DNA from: Sphingomonas hankookensis
GTDB lineage: Bacteria > Pseudomonadota > Alphaproteobacteria > Sphingomonadales > Sphingomonadaceae
Direction: 5' to 3'
Length of the DNA: 64,000 nt
NCBI RefSeq assembly: GCF_028551275.1
Contig: NZ_CP117025.1
Coordinates: forward strand, 3,154,001-3,218,000
A model generated the notes under the pieces. That model was given only the letters and a program-made list of their open reading frames with translations, was not told the DNA's origin and ran no database searches. A program made the position numbers and the translations under genes. The stretch's first letter is position 1; each line of letters begins with the position of its first letter. Shown piece by piece: positions 46,900 to 56,802 of the stretch.

Positions 46900-48690
46900 A
46901 TGGCCCGGCAACTGGAACGATTCCCCAATCTGGTCGCGATGTTCTTTACGCGGGCGGCCGAACGCGGCGACGCGCCGTTCCTGTGGAGCAAACAGGCGGG
47001 CGCATGGCAGTCGATCAGCTGGGCCGATGCCGCGCGACAGGTCGCCAGCCTCGCCACGGCGCTCAAGGCGATCGGGCTGAAGCGCGGGGACCGGGTGATG
47101 CTGGTCAGCGAGAACCGGCCCGAATGGTGCATCTCCGACCTGGCGATCATGGCGGCCGGCTGCGTGACCGTGCCGACCTACGTCACCAATACCGTGCGCG
47201 ACCATGGCCATATCATCGAGAATTCGGGCGCCTGCGCGATCATCGTGTCGACCGAAAAGCTGGCGCGCACCGTCCTCCCCGCCGCGCTGCGCACCACCCA
47301 GTCGTCCGAAAAGATCATCATGATCGAACGGATGAAGACCGCGCAGCAGGGCAGCCTCGAATTCCACGACTGGCACGACCTGATCGCCCGGCACCCCGCC
47401 GACCCGGCGAGCGTCGCGGCGCAGGCCGATTTCACCCGCGACGACCTCGCCTGCATCATCTACACCTCGGGCACCGGCGGGTCCCCGCGTGGGGTCATGC
47501 AGCATCACGGCGCGATCCTGCACAACGTCAATGGCTGCTGCACCGTCATCTCGGAGGATTTCGGCTGGGACGACGAGGTGTTCCTGTCGTTCCTCCCCCT
47601 CAGCCACGCCTATGAACATACCGGCGGCCAGCACTTCCCGATCGCGCTGGGCGGGCAGATTTACTATAGCGAAGGCCTCGACAAGCTCGCCAGCAATATC
47701 GAGGAAGTCCGCCCGACGATCATGGTCGTCGTCCCCCGCCTGTTCGAGGTATTGCGCACCCGCATTACCAAGGCGGTGCAGAAACAGGGCCGCGTATCGT
47801 CGTGGCTGCTCGACCGCGCCGTCACGATCGGGGGCAAGGAGAACGGCCCCACCCTGCTCGACCGGCCGACCAAGCTGCTGGTCGACACGCTGCTCAAACC
47901 CAAGGTCGGCAAGCGCTTCGGCGGGCGGTTGAAGGCGATGGTGTCGGGCGGCGCCCCGCTCAACCCGGAAGTCGGCGGGTTCTTCCAGTCGCTCGGCCTG
48001 TGCTTCCTGCAAGGCTATGGCCAGACCGAGGCGGCGCCGGTCATCTCGTGCAACCGCCCGGCGGCGGGGATCAAGATGGACACGGTGGGTCCGCCGCTCG
48101 CCGAGACCGAGGTCCGCATCGCCGAGGACGGCGAAATCCTGGTGCGCGGCGAACTGGTCATGCACGGCTATTGGCGCAACGAGGCGGAAACGGCGCGCGT
48201 GCTCAAGGACGGCTGGCTGCACACCGGCGATATCGGCGAGATCGACGCCAAGGGCCGCATCCGCATCACCGACCGCAAGAAGGATATCATCGTCAACGAC
48301 AAGGGCGACAATGTCGCGCCGCAAAAGGTCGAGGGGATGCTGACCCTGCAGAACGAGATCGCGCAGGCGATGATCGCGGGCGACCGGCGCCCCTATATGG
48401 TCGCGGTGATCGTGCCCGACGCCGAATGGACCCAGCAATTCTGTGCGAAGGGCGGAGCACGCTGCGACTTCGCGAAGCTGCGCGAGGACAGCGACTATCG
48501 CGCGGCGCTCGGCGCGGCGGTGGAGCGGGTCAACAAGGACCTGTCGGTCACCGAACGCATCCGCCGCTTCATCATCGCCGACGAACCCTTCACCATCGAG
48601 AACCAGCAGCTGACGCCCAGCCTGAAGATCCGGCGGCATGTGTTGAAAGAGGTGTATGGCGAGCGGCTGGACGCGCTGTACCGAAATTGA
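46900..48690 (+). CDS. Long-chain acyl-CoA synthetase (AMP-forming)
   Basis: A 596-residue adenylate-forming ligase of the FAA1/FadD15 type. The P-loop-like motif IIYTSGTGGSPRGVMQHH lies near 186. Further motifs are GYGQTEAAPVISCN (near 370) and LHTGDIGEIDAKGRIRITDRKKDIIV (near 445), with the acyl-CoA tail lysine region near the end. It activates fatty acids with ATP and CoA. Divergent from ggt. Confidence 0.93.
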   Translation: MARQLERFPNLVAMFFTRAAERGDAPFLWSKQAGAWQSISWADAARQVASLATALKAIGLKRGDRVMLVSENRPEWCISDLAIMAAGCVTVPTYVTNTVRDHGHIIENSGACAIIVSTEKLARTVLPAALRTTQSSEKIIMIERMKTAQQGSLEFHDWHDLIARHPADPASVAAQADFTRDDLACIIYTSGTGGSPRGVMQHHGAILHNVNGCCTVISEDFGWDDEVFLSFLPLSHAYEHTGGQHFPIALGGQIYYSEGLDKLASNIEEVRPTIMVVVPRLFEVLRTRITKAVQKQGRVSSWLLDRAVTIGGKENGPTLLDRPTKLLVDTLLKPKVGKRFGGRLKAMVSGGAPLNPEVGGFFQSLGLCFLQGYGQTEAAPVISCNRPAAGIKMDTVGPPLAETEVRIAEDGEILVRGELVMHGYWRNEAETARVLKDGWLHTGDIGEIDAKGRIRITDRKKDIIVNDKGDNVAPQKVEGMLTLQNEIAQAMIAGDRRPYMVAVIVPDAEWTQQFCAKGGARCDFAKLREDSDYRAALGAAVERVNKDLSVTERIRRFIIADEPFTIENQQLTPSLKIRRHVLKEVYGERLDALYRN

Positions 48691-48805
48691 TCGCGGCCGA
48701 CGAGCCTGTGGCGTCGCAATACGGACGGCCGACGTGACGCATCCCAGCGGCTCGATCTGCGTTAATCGGCTGCGTCATCGAACGACGACATAGAGAAGGT
48801 GGAAG

Positions 48806-49656
48806 ATGCGCCATGCAGCCGAAGTGCGCCTTGCCGGATCCGTGGGCCGGGGCGGGCTTAATCGCTGGCCCGATGTGGCCGCCGTACAGCAATTGCTCAA
48901 CGAACATCTACCCTCCGGCGTCCGGCCGCTGGTGATCGATGGCGATGCCGGTCCACTTACCGTAGATCTCATTGCCCGCTGGCAACGCCGCCACGGCATC
49001 GTGCGCCAGCCCGATGGTCGCGTCGATCCGGGTGGGCCAACACTGCGTGCGCTCAACGGCGCCAGGCGCGTGCACAGCATTCCCCGGGCTGAAGTACGCA
49101 AGGCACCGCCACCTGTTGCACCCCCTGTTTCGCGTCGTCCTCCACGCACGCCTGGGCCGGCGGTCCCAGTTACCCGCGCAACGCCACCGACTCCCGATAC
49201 CATGGCCGCGCGCGGGCGCACGCCACCCGATGCGGTAATCCGTGCCGCCAGGCCTCTCAGACACGTTGGGGCATCCCCGCTTCCGTCACGCTGGCCCAAT
49301 GGGCCTTGGAAAGCGCATGGGGCAGCCGAATGCCTCCCGGCAGCAACAATCCCTTCGGCATCAAGGCCAGGCGTGGTGAACCATCGGTCAGCACCGGCAC
49401 CGAAGAAGTCATCAACGGCCAGCGCGTCCGCATCCGCGCTGGATTTCGCGCCTTTGCCTCGATCGCGGACGCATTCGATCACCATGGCAGGTTGCTCGCG
49501 ACCGGTCGCCCCTATCGTAACGCGCGAGCGACCCTGCCCGACCCGAACGCCTTCGCGGATGCGCTGACCGGCGTCTATGCAACCGATCCAGGCTATGGTC
49601 GGAAGCTGAAGTCTCTGATGAACAGCAACAACTTCTATCGATTTAACGTGCGGTAA
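48806..49656 (+). pseudogene. Frameshifted peptidoglycan-binding endo-N-acetylglucosaminidase
   Basis: Two frames together form one cell-wall hydrolase. The first (from ATG 48806; GAAGGTGGAAG ribosome site) has a peptidoglycan-binding-like domain (DVAAVQQLLNEHLP... GDAGPLTVDLIARWQRRHG) and a Pro-rich linker, reaching AVIRAA. The second continues QASQTRWGIPASVTLAQWALESAWG, SNNPFGIKA and ends FYRFNVR, a glucosaminidase (GH73/FlgJ-like) domain. The frames join at about 49247-49250, where one missing C in GCCGCCAGG explains the shift. It is either a real loss-of-function mutation or a sequencing error. Confidence 0.82.
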
Positions 49657-49688
49657 GGCCGTCCCTGGAACGGTTCTCCCCGTCTGGC

Positions 49689-50204
49689 CTATGCGGCGCT
49701 GAAGCACTTCGACAGGCGCGCGACGACCGGCGCCCATTGGCGTTGCGCCGCTGCGGGGTAGCGCAACTCCATCGTGCTGAACGTACCGTGGGCAAGCATC
49801 GATTTTAGATAGAATATCTGACCATTCTGACGTCCCGACAGCACATACCAGTTCGGACGCGTCACGGCATAGCTCACCTGCCCGTTTTGGGTCAGCCGTT
49901 TGCGATCCTCGGCCGCGCTCGAGGCAACCGTGTCGTTCAGCGCGTTATTGCTGCCCCAAACGCGCAAGACGGCACCACCCGCGCCGTTGAAGCGGCGCCC
50001 ATCGCCGTTCGGGGCCTCTGCAGCCGGCCGAAGCAGTCCGGCTGGATAGCAGACGCGATAGCCGTAGCGCGCATTCACATAAGTCGGCCACTGCCCAGCC
50101 GCGTGGACACCGGTTGCGACTGCCGGCAAACCACCGGCTACGCCAGACACCAACATAGCCGAAGCCAGCACAACCGCCCGAACCGTTCCCGATACAGATC
50201 GCAT
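49689..50204 (-). CDS. Secreted protein of unknown function
   Basis: A 171-residue protein from ATG 50204 (MRSVSGTVRAVVLASAMLVSGVAG), with GGAGGTGG as ribosome site. After the signal peptide come WPTYVNARYGYRVCYPAGLLRP and ALNDTVASSAAEDRKRL, then a C-terminal stretch ending LSKCF. The build, a small beta domain with two cysteines, is seen in many periplasmic proteins of this group. No named family recognised. Confidence 0.75.
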   Translation of the reverse strand: MRSVSGTVRAVVLASAMLVSGVAGGLPAVATGVHAAGQWPTYVNARYGYRVCYPAGLLRPAAEAPNGDGRRFNGAGGAVLRVWGSNNALNDTVASSAAEDRKRLTQNGQVSYAVTRPNWYVLSGRQNGQIFYLKSMLAHGTFSTMELRYPAAAQRQWAPVVARLSKCFSAA

Positions 50205-50510
50205 CCATCCACCTCCGATTCCACGCTTGTCATACGTGTAGGGCCTGTACCAGGCGTGAAGCGCAGTTCCGGTTACCATTCCAACGCCGGCATCCTGAGC
50301 AGTTGCGAGGTAACGCAGGTCGGCGTTGCCCGATCCCAGACAACGGTCGCAAAGGTGGCAGGAAAGTTTGGAACCCCAATGACGGGGAAAAAAACGTTGC
50401 CGTCACAGGCAGACGCCAGGACGTCGCGCATAGCTATTCACCGTTGAACCGGCGATACCCTATCCCATATCGCCCGCTTCCGAACCTGCACCAAAACAAG
50501 GAGCGTGCCG
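50205..50510. other. 306-base gap without a recognisable gene
   Basis: No coding frame with a believable start is seen. The final part, from 50429 (CATAGCTATTCA), is a diverged copy of the leader of the MFS gene at 51382-51463; distance from this marker to the GTG is 82 bases in both copies. The rest shows nothing that I can name. Confidence 0.6.
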
Positions 50511-50690
50511 GTGCCCCCGATCCGCAGCCCTGCCCTGTCCATCCCGCGCTCGCGCTGGGTGGCTTTGCGATCGGGACGACCGAGTTCGCAACGATGAACC
50601 TCGTGCCGTTCTTCGCGCCGGGCCTCGGCATTTGCGAGCTGACGGCGGGATATGTCATCAGCGCCTATGCGCTAGGCGTCGTGGTCGACG
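50511..50690 (+). pseudogene. Truncated, frameshifted copy of the start of the MFS gene
   Basis: The GTG start and about 60 codons match the MFS gene at 51464. The copy includes LALGGFAIGTTEFATM and AGYVISAYALGVVV, but a one-base deletion near 50538 (CCTGTCC where the full gene has CCTCGTCC) breaks the frame close to the start, and homology stops at about 50690. The upstream leader is duplicated as well. It cannot encode a transporter. Confidence 0.85.
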
Positions 50691-50715
50691 ACAACCGCCG
50701 CATCCGAAACCGGAC

Positions 50716-51198
50716 GTGAAGCGGCTGGCCCGGACGCTCGCGATCGGGGCGCTGGTCATGGCAGGGTCGCCCGGCTGTTCGAAGAGCACGGCAGATATGG
50801 TCGAAGGCGCACGGAACGACGTCGCCACGTTGCGAAAGCTCGTCACGCTGCAACCCGTGCCGGTCGAGGCGCGGTGGTCGCTCGACCCCGTCGGCAGGGA
50901 CGACGGCTTCGGCCCGACCGACCGGGCGTTGTGGGTCGTAGTCCGCTATTCCGAGGGCGATGCCGCCAAGATCGCCCGCGCGCTCGAATCGGCCCCGGCA
51001 ACGCAGCCGGTCACGGTCGCCGCGCCGCCCGCGTGGCTGCTGGCCGATATCGATCTCGCCCGGCACCGGCGGGGTAAGGACTATGTCTTCGACCGCTCCG
51101 TGTCGGACGGACGGCCGTTCGCATCGGACCTGTACTCTACCGGCTTTGCGATGCTGCTGCCGGACCGCCGCGTCCTGATCCACTTCGCGTCGCGGTAG
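50716..51198 (+). CDS. Probable lipoprotein of unknown function between the MFS copies
   Basis: A 160-residue frame from GTG 50716 (VKRLARTLAIGALVMAGSPGCSKS), a weak lipoprotein-like signal with Cys near 21. The mature part has RWSLDPVGRDDGFGPTDRALWVVVRYSEGDAAKIARALE and ends HFAS-R. There is no good ribosome site; the start falls just after the junction where the duplicated MFS fragment ends, so the original 5' end may have been altered. Coding quality is good. Family unknown. Confidence 0.68.
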   Translation: MKRLARTLAIGALVMAGSPGCSKSTADMVEGARNDVATLRKLVTLQPVPVEARWSLDPVGRDDGFGPTDRALWVVVRYSEGDAAKIARALESAPATQPVTVAAPPAWLLADIDLARHRRGKDYVFDRSVSDGRPFASDLYSTGFAMLLPDRRVLIHFASR

Positions 51199-51463
51199 CG
51201 CGCAGCGGCGACCAGGCCGAAGCTTGCTGCCGATCCGCCCGAACCAGCGCGTCGCCCCAGCAAAAGCTAGTTCCTCAAGCGGCTCCTGCCCCAAGCATAA
51301 CCGGGAGATCCCAGCCTTCGCGGGGATGACGGTTGGGGCGAACACGACAGTGCCGGCATTCGGCAGCGCCCTTTGCCACCGCATAGCTATTCAGTGTTGA
51401 ACTGCCCCGGCCCCATCCCATATGGCCCGCTTCTAATGCTGCATCGCAGCAAGGAGCCTGCCT

Positions 51464-52642
51464 GTGACCCCAACCCGTAGCCCTGCCCTCGTCCATCTCG
51501 CGCTCGCGCTGGGTGGTTTTGCGATCGGGACGACCGAGTTCGCGACGATGAGCCTCGTGCCGTTCTTCGCGCCCGGCCTCGGCATCGACGAGCCGACGGC
51601 GGGGCATGTCATCAGCGCCTACGCGCTGGGCGTGGTCGTCGGTGCCCCGCTGCTGGCGGTGATGACCGCGCGGATGGCGCGGCGGACGGTGCTGATCGCG
51701 CTGATGGCGTGCTTCGGCATCGCCAATGCGGCGAGCGCGCTGGCCCCGACCTATGAGGCGATGCTGATCGCGCGCTTCTTCAGCGGACTACCGCATGGCG
51801 CCTATTTCGGAATCGCCGCGTTGGTCGCCGCGTCACTGGTGCCGGCGGAGAAGCGGACGCAGGCGATCGGGCGGGTGATGCTGGGGCTGACCGTCGCGAC
51901 GATCGTCGGCGTGCCGCTGGCCAACGCTTTGGGACAGGCACTCGGCTGGCGCTGGGGCTTCGGCGTGGTCGCGGTGCTAGCGGCGGCGACGATGGCGATG
52001 GTCGCCTGGGCCGCGCCGCATGACCGGCCGGACGTACAAGCCAGCCCGCTGGCCGAGCTGGGCGTGCTGAAATCAGGGCAGTTGTGGCTGACGCTCGGCA
52101 TCGGCGCGATCGGCTTTGGCGGGATGTTCGCGGTGTACACCTATCTTGCCTCGACGCTGATCGAGGTGACCGGTGCCGCGCCGGCGATGGTGCCGGTGGT
52201 GCTGGCAGTATTCGGCGCGGGCATGACCTTCGGCAATCTAGTCGTGCCGCGCTTCGCCGACCGCGCGCTGATGCCGACCGCCGGCGGCCTGCTGCTATGG
52301 AGCGCGGCGACGCTGGCACTCTATCCGCTGGCGGCGGGGCAGCTATGGTCGATGCTGGCGATCGTGTTCCTGATCGGGATCGGCGGGGCGCTGGGCACGG
52401 TGTTGCAGACGCGGTTGATGGACATCGCCCAGCAGGGGCAGAGTCTGGCGGCGTCGCTCAACCATTCGGCGTTCAATACCGCCAATGCGATCGGGCCATG
52501 GGCCGGGGGGCTGGCGATTGCGGCAGGCTATGGGTGGACGTCGACGGGGATCGTCGGTGCCGGGCTGGCGCTGGGCGGGTTCGCGATCTGGGGGCTCGCG
52601 GTGCTGGCAGGCGCACCGGTTCGTCAGGTTGTGGAGGCGTAG
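51464..52642 (+). CDS. MFS transporter, AraJ-like drug/sugar efflux family
   Basis: A 392-residue, 12-helix transporter starting at GTG 51464 (AAGGAGCCTGCCT ribosome site). LALGGFAIGTTEFATMSLVP and RFFSGLPHGAYFGIAALVAASLVP match the AraJ-type branch of the DHA1 family. The loop 2-3 motif is ARMARRTVL. Export of arabinose-like sugars or drugs is typical; the substrate is unknown. A truncated copy of its 5' end lies 953 bases upstream. Confidence 0.92.
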   Translation: MTPTRSPALVHLALALGGFAIGTTEFATMSLVPFFAPGLGIDEPTAGHVISAYALGVVVGAPLLAVMTARMARRTVLIALMACFGIANAASALAPTYEAMLIARFFSGLPHGAYFGIAALVAASLVPAEKRTQAIGRVMLGLTVATIVGVPLANALGQALGWRWGFGVVAVLAAATMAMVAWAAPHDRPDVQASPLAELGVLKSGQLWLTLGIGAIGFGGMFAVYTYLASTLIEVTGAAPAMVPVVLAVFGAGMTFGNLVVPRFADRALMPTAGGLLLWSAATLALYPLAAGQLWSMLAIVFLIGIGGALGTVLQTRLMDIAQQGQSLAASLNHSAFNTANAIGPWAGGLAIAAGYGWTSTGIVGAGLALGGFAIWGLAVLAGAPVRQVVEA

Positions 52643-52650
52643 AAGCAGGT

Positions 52651-52820
52651 AGGGGTTCGCGCGGAGGCGCGGAGACGCGGAGGGGTTGCGCCTTGTGCCA
52701 GCGTTCCCCGCGTCAGCGGCCTCACTATCAGCCTATCCGGTCACGCAAGGTCTCCCGTTCGCGAGCGCTTCGCCCGGAACGCAACCCCTCCGCGTCTCCG
52801 CGCCTCCGCGCGAACCCCTA
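52651..52820. repeat. Long palindromic repeat, copy C
   Basis: About 170 bases between the converging MFS and M16 peptidase genes. Arms TAGGGGTTCGCGCGGAGGCG... and ...CGCCTCCGCGCGAACCCCTA are near-perfect inverted copies of at least 35 bases, matching the inner arms of copies A and B. The interior has diverged but retains CAGCGGCCT. Confidence 0.87.
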
Positions 52821-52868
52821 CCTTCTTTCTAAAAGTCAGGGGCGCCCGCCACCGGTTCGTGTGCGGAC

Positions 52869-52919
52869 GCCCCCCTCCACCATCCTGCAGATGGTCCCCC
52901 CTCCCCGTTCCGGGGAGGA
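52869..52919. repeat. Half copy of the sufC-sufD type palindrome
   Basis: CCCCCCTCCACCAT, then GCAGATGGTCCCCCCTCCCCG...CGGGGAGGAG resembles the right half of the element at 39686-39815. It contains two small hairpins and lies just after the M16 peptidase stop. Confidence 0.75.
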
Positions 52920-52922
52920 GCC

Positions 52923-55841
52923 TTACTTCTTCTCCGGCAGCACCTGCATCGACCAGTCCCTGGCCGGCACCAGATACTTCGCCGCCAGCGCCTGCAACTC
53001 GGCCGGGGTCGTGGCCCGGATGTCGTTGATGATGCCCGGGATCGCCGCCAGCCGCGCGGGATCGCGGGTGCCGCCCTGGGTCTGGTTCATCCAGAACATG
53101 TTGCCGCTCGACATGCGTGCGACCATCTGGATCACCGGCAGCTTGGCGCGGTCGAGTTCGTCCTCGGGCACCGGCGTCTTGACCAGGTCGGCCGCCAGTT
53201 CGCGCGCCAGGTCGAAGAAGAAGCCGGTCTTGTCCGGCGGCACCATGCCGATCGCCATGATCCGCCCGCCGCCGGGCAGGCCGACCGGCCAGCCATTGTC
53301 GACGTTCGGCGAATAGCTGACCCCGGCCTGGCTGCGCAGCCGGTCGAGCAGCCGGTCGCGGAAGACGGCAGCCAGCACCTCCAGCTTGCGGCTTTCGGCC
53401 AGCCCCGCGCTGCCGGCACCGGTCGGCCACGCGATCGCCGCCGCAGCCTGATTGGGCTGGCCGCTATGCGTGCGGGTGACCGGCGTCGCGACATGCGCGG
53501 GGAAGCGGACCGGCGGCGGCGGGGTGGTCGCGGCGGGACGCGGCGCCATCGCGCCGATCGTCGCGGCAACCGCGTCGATCGCCGGCTGCTGCTGCACATC
53601 GCCGAACACCTGCACCTCGATCGGACCAGAGGCGAGCAGCGGCGCCCACAGCGCCTTGAACGCCGCCGGGGTCAGCGCCTCGATCTCCTTGCGGTCGGGC
53701 GTGCCCCAGCGCGGGTCGTTATCGTGGAGCAGCGCGTCGAGGTCGCGCGCCATCACGCCGTCGGGCGAGGCGCCCAGCGCATCATAGCTCGCCAGCATCA
53801 CCGCCCGCGCGCGGGCGACGGGCGCGGGATCCCATGCCGGCGATTGCAGCTTCGCCGCGATCAGCTTGAGCTGGTCGGCGAGGTCGGCGGCGGTGGTGAT
53901 CCCCGACAGGCTGAACGCGTCGTCGTCGATCCCGAAGGACAGCCCGATCTGCCGCCCGCCGGTCAGCCGGTCGAGCTCCTCCTGCCCCAGTACGCCCTTC
54001 GGCGTCTGGATGCCCGATGCCACCAGCGCGAGGTCGGCCGCAAAGGCCGGCGTACGACGGTCGGCCGGCAGCGCGTTCAGCCCCCGGCCGAACCGGACGC
54101 GGACATAGAGTTTGCCGGTTTCGGACTCGTTCGGGAACAGCAGCAGCGACGAGCCATTGGCGAAGTCGACACGTTCGATCGGCGGATCGCTCAGCGCCAT
54201 GCTGCGCGCGGTGATCGCACCCGGCTTGCCGAGCGAAGGCAGCCGGTCGAAGCCGATCGCCCCCTGCCCGCTGCGCCGGCTCGCGCTGCCGGCGATCTTC
54301 TGCGTCAGCGCGGCGGTCAGCTTGGTCTGCGCGGTCGGATCGGGAGTGCGGGTGTTGACAATCGCGCGGGTGGCGGTGCCGGCAAAGACCTTCTTCGTCG
54401 CCGCCTGCACGCGTGCCGGGGTGAAGAACTTCTTGGTCACCGCCCCTTCGAAGATGCGCAGCGACGTTTCCGGCCCGGCGACGGTTTCGCGAATGTCGGT
54501 CGCGGCGATCAGATTGTCGGCGAGCAGCGCGCCCGCCGTCACCGGCGCGGTGCGCACCTCATTCTCCATGCCCGCGCGGATTTCCGCGACCTCGCGGTCG
54601 ATCTCCGCCTGGGTAGGCGCAGTGCGCATCGCATCGGCGATCGACTGCCGCACGTCGCGCAACGCCGCCGCCCAGTCGTCGCCCAGCGGCAGGATCGACA
54701 GCTGGGTGATGTTCGCGGAACGCGACACGTCGTCGAGGTTCGCTCCGGCCGAGATATAGCTGCCCCCGGCACGCGCGCGACTTTCCAGCCGGCGGTTGAG
54801 GATGCGGAGCGCAATCTGGTCGATCATCCGTTCCTGGTTGAACAGGATCGTGTCGTCACCGACCGTCCACGGCCGCAGCACCGCCATCTGGACGAGCGTC
54901 GGCATGGTCGGTTCGCTGACCGCCGCGGCGACCGGCTCGCCCGCCTTGGGCGATCCGAACTTCGGCTCGGCCGGCGACGGGCCGTTGCCCTGCCAATCTG
55001 CGAAATGCTTCTTCACCATCGCTTCGAGGATGGCGGGATCGGCGTCGCCCGCGATGACGATGATCGCGCGGTCGGGGCGATACCAGCGGTCGTGGAACGC
55101 CTTCACGCTGGCGGCAGTCGCCGCCTGCAACGTGTCGACATTGCCGATCGGCGAACGGTCGGACAGCGGCTGCCCGGCGAAGAACAGCGCACGCACCGCA
55201 TCGCCGAAACGGACCTGGGGCCCGGGCTGTTCGCGCTGTTCGGACAGCACCACCGGGCGTTCGGCATCGAGCGCCGCCTGGGTCAGTGTCGGTTCGGCCA
55301 TCATCCCCGACAGGATCTTCATGCTCTCGTCCAGCCCGGCGGGCGTGGCGGAGGGCAGGTCGAGCTTGTAGACCGTCTGGGTAAAGCTGGTCGACGCATT
55401 GCTGTCGGAGCCGAAAGTGACGCCCAGACGCTGCCACACCCGCTTCGATTCGCCATCGGGCACATGGACCGACCCGCGAAAGGTCAGATGTTCGATCAGG
55501 TGCGCGAAGCCGCGCTCGCTGTCGGTTTCCATCAGCGATCCGGTGCCGATCGCGACGCGGATCGCGACCTGCCCCGGCGGCACGCCATTCTTGCGCACCG
55601 CATATTTCAGGCCGTTGGACAGCACGCCATAGGTCCATGACCGGTCGGGCGGAATGTCGCTGCCCTTGAACAGCCACGGCGTGTCCGGCCCCTGCGCCAC
55701 CGGTTCCAGTGGCGGGAGCTGGCGTGCCGGTGCCGGCGAACTGGGCGCGGGCGATGCGGGCGGGGTCTGCGCAGCGAGCGGCGCGGCGATCAGGGCCAGG
55801 GTCGTGAACGCACCCGTGGCCAGACGAAACGAAGATGCCAT
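52923..55841 (-). CDS. M16 family zinc peptidase (two-domain, secreted)
   Basis: A 972-residue periplasmic peptidase from ATG 55841, with signal peptide (1-24, ending APLAAQ) and a Pro-rich linker. The inverted zinc motif HxxEH is His114-Glu117-His118 (AHLIEHLTFRGS), with a downstream Glu in RPVVLSEQRE. Two M16 half-repeats follow; the second half lacks HxxEH, as usual for this class. Related to insulinase-type peptidases that degrade small peptides. Confidence 0.93.
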   Translation of the reverse strand: MASSFRLATGAFTTLALIAAPLAAQTPPASPAPSSPAPARQLPPLEPVAQGPDTPWLFKGSDIPPDRSWTYGVLSNGLKYAVRKNGVPPGQVAIRVAIGTGSLMETDSERGFAHLIEHLTFRGSVHVPDGESKRVWQRLGVTFGSDSNASTSFTQTVYKLDLPSATPAGLDESMKILSGMMAEPTLTQAALDAERPVVLSEQREQPGPQVRFGDAVRALFFAGQPLSDRSPIGNVDTLQAATAASVKAFHDRWYRPDRAIIVIAGDADPAILEAMVKKHFADWQGNGPSPAEPKFGSPKAGEPVAAAVSEPTMPTLVQMAVLRPWTVGDDTILFNQERMIDQIALRILNRRLESRARAGGSYISAGANLDDVSRSANITQLSILPLGDDWAAALRDVRQSIADAMRTAPTQAEIDREVAEIRAGMENEVRTAPVTAGALLADNLIAATDIRETVAGPETSLRIFEGAVTKKFFTPARVQAATKKVFAGTATRAIVNTRTPDPTAQTKLTAALTQKIAGSASRRSGQGAIGFDRLPSLGKPGAITARSMALSDPPIERVDFANGSSLLLFPNESETGKLYVRVRFGRGLNALPADRRTPAFAADLALVASGIQTPKGVLGQEELDRLTGGRQIGLSFGIDDDAFSLSGITTAADLADQLKLIAAKLQSPAWDPAPVARARAVMLASYDALGASPDGVMARDLDALLHDNDPRWGTPDRKEIEALTPAAFKALWAPLLASGPIEVQVFGDVQQQPAIDAVAATIGAMAPRPAATTPPPPVRFPAHVATPVTRTHSGQPNQAAAAIAWPTGAGSAGLAESRKLEVLAAVFRDRLLDRLRSQAGVSYSPNVDNGWPVGLPGGGRIMAIGMVPPDKTGFFFDLARELAADLVKTPVPEDELDRAKLPVIQMVARMSSGNMFWMNQTQGGTRDPARLAAIPGIINDIRATTPAELQALAAKYLVPARDWSMQVLPEKK

Positions 55842-55946
55842 GGGCGGCAGGTGTAGCGTCGTTGCAACGCCCCGACCAGTATCGACAGCGCGCTGCAAAT
55901 ATAAAGGTGAAACGCGCCTCTGGTTCAGCCCCGGCTCAGCTTGGCG

Positions 55947-56672
55947 TCAACGCTCCTCGCGACGGAGATACAGGTACGAATCGTCGAACTCGGCCAGCGC
56001 GGTCAGCCCGGCAAGATCATGGATCGTCACCCGCCGCCCGCGAAAATCCATCAGCCCGCGTTCGCGCAGGTCGCGCAGCGTGCGGTTGACATGGACCGGG
56101 GTGAGGCCGGTGCAGTCGGACAGGTCGGACTGGGTCAGCGGCAGGGCGAAGCCGTCATCGTCCGCCTGCCCGATCAGGCCCAGCCGCACGCGCAACTCGC
56201 ACATCAGGTGGGCGATCCGCTGGATCGCGCTGCGCCGGCCGAGCGACAATTCCCATTCGCGGTGGATCGCGGCATCGAGCGCGGTCAGGAACCAGTAGAC
56301 CCGCGCCAGATGCGGCTGGGTCTCGGTAATCTCGGTCAGCTTGGCATGCGGCACCAGCACGACGCGGCACGGGGTCAGCGCCATGACATTATGCTCGAGC
56401 TGTTTCAGCGAAAAGCTGTGCAGGTCGAGAAAGTCGCCCGCGACATGCAATTCGGTGATCTGCCGCTCGCCGCCCGGCAGATCCTTGTAGCGGCACATCA
56501 ACCCGTCGAGCAGCAGCGTGCTCGCGCTCAGCCGCTCGCCGGCGCGGATGCAGGTGACGTGCGCCCGCAATTCGCGCACCTCGCCCAGCGAGGCACGGAT
56601 GACCTGCTCCTCCTCCTCGGAAATCGTGTCGCGTGCGCGCAGTTTCGCCAGATGCGTCTCGATCACGGGCAC
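55947..56672 (-). CDS. Crp/Fnr family transcriptional regulator
   Basis: A 241-residue regulator starting at GTG 56672 (GAAGGGG ribosome site) or GTG 56666. Cyclic-nucleotide-type domain about 25-140, then a Crp HTH (LTQSDLSDCTGLTPVHVNRTLRDLRERGLMDFRGRRVTI). The FNR cysteine cluster is absent, so oxygen sensing by Fe-S is unlikely. This type is very common in sphingomonads. It is divergent from the nfu gene; no palindromic TTGAT-N4-ATCAA site is obvious between them. Confidence 0.9.
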   Translation of the reverse strand: MPVIETHLAKLRARDTISEEEEQVIRASLGEVRELRAHVTCIRAGERLSASTLLLDGLMCRYKDLPGGERQITELHVAGDFLDLHSFSLKQLEHNVMALTPCRVVLVPHAKLTEITETQPHLARVYWFLTALDAAIHREWELSLGRRSAIQRIAHLMCELRVRLGLIGQADDDGFALPLTQSDLSDCTGLTPVHVNRTLRDLRERGLMDFRGRRVTIHDLAGLTALAEFDDSYLYLRREER

Positions 56673-56802
56673 GTTCCCCTTCTGCCTTTCCCGGCTCGTA
56701 CAGGAGCGTAACAATCGTGGCAACGCGCGGGTCGCCACCGCACAACCCAGCGTTTCCGCAACCGCCCTTGATCCCCCGTGCCCATGCCGCCACATGGACG
56801 CC

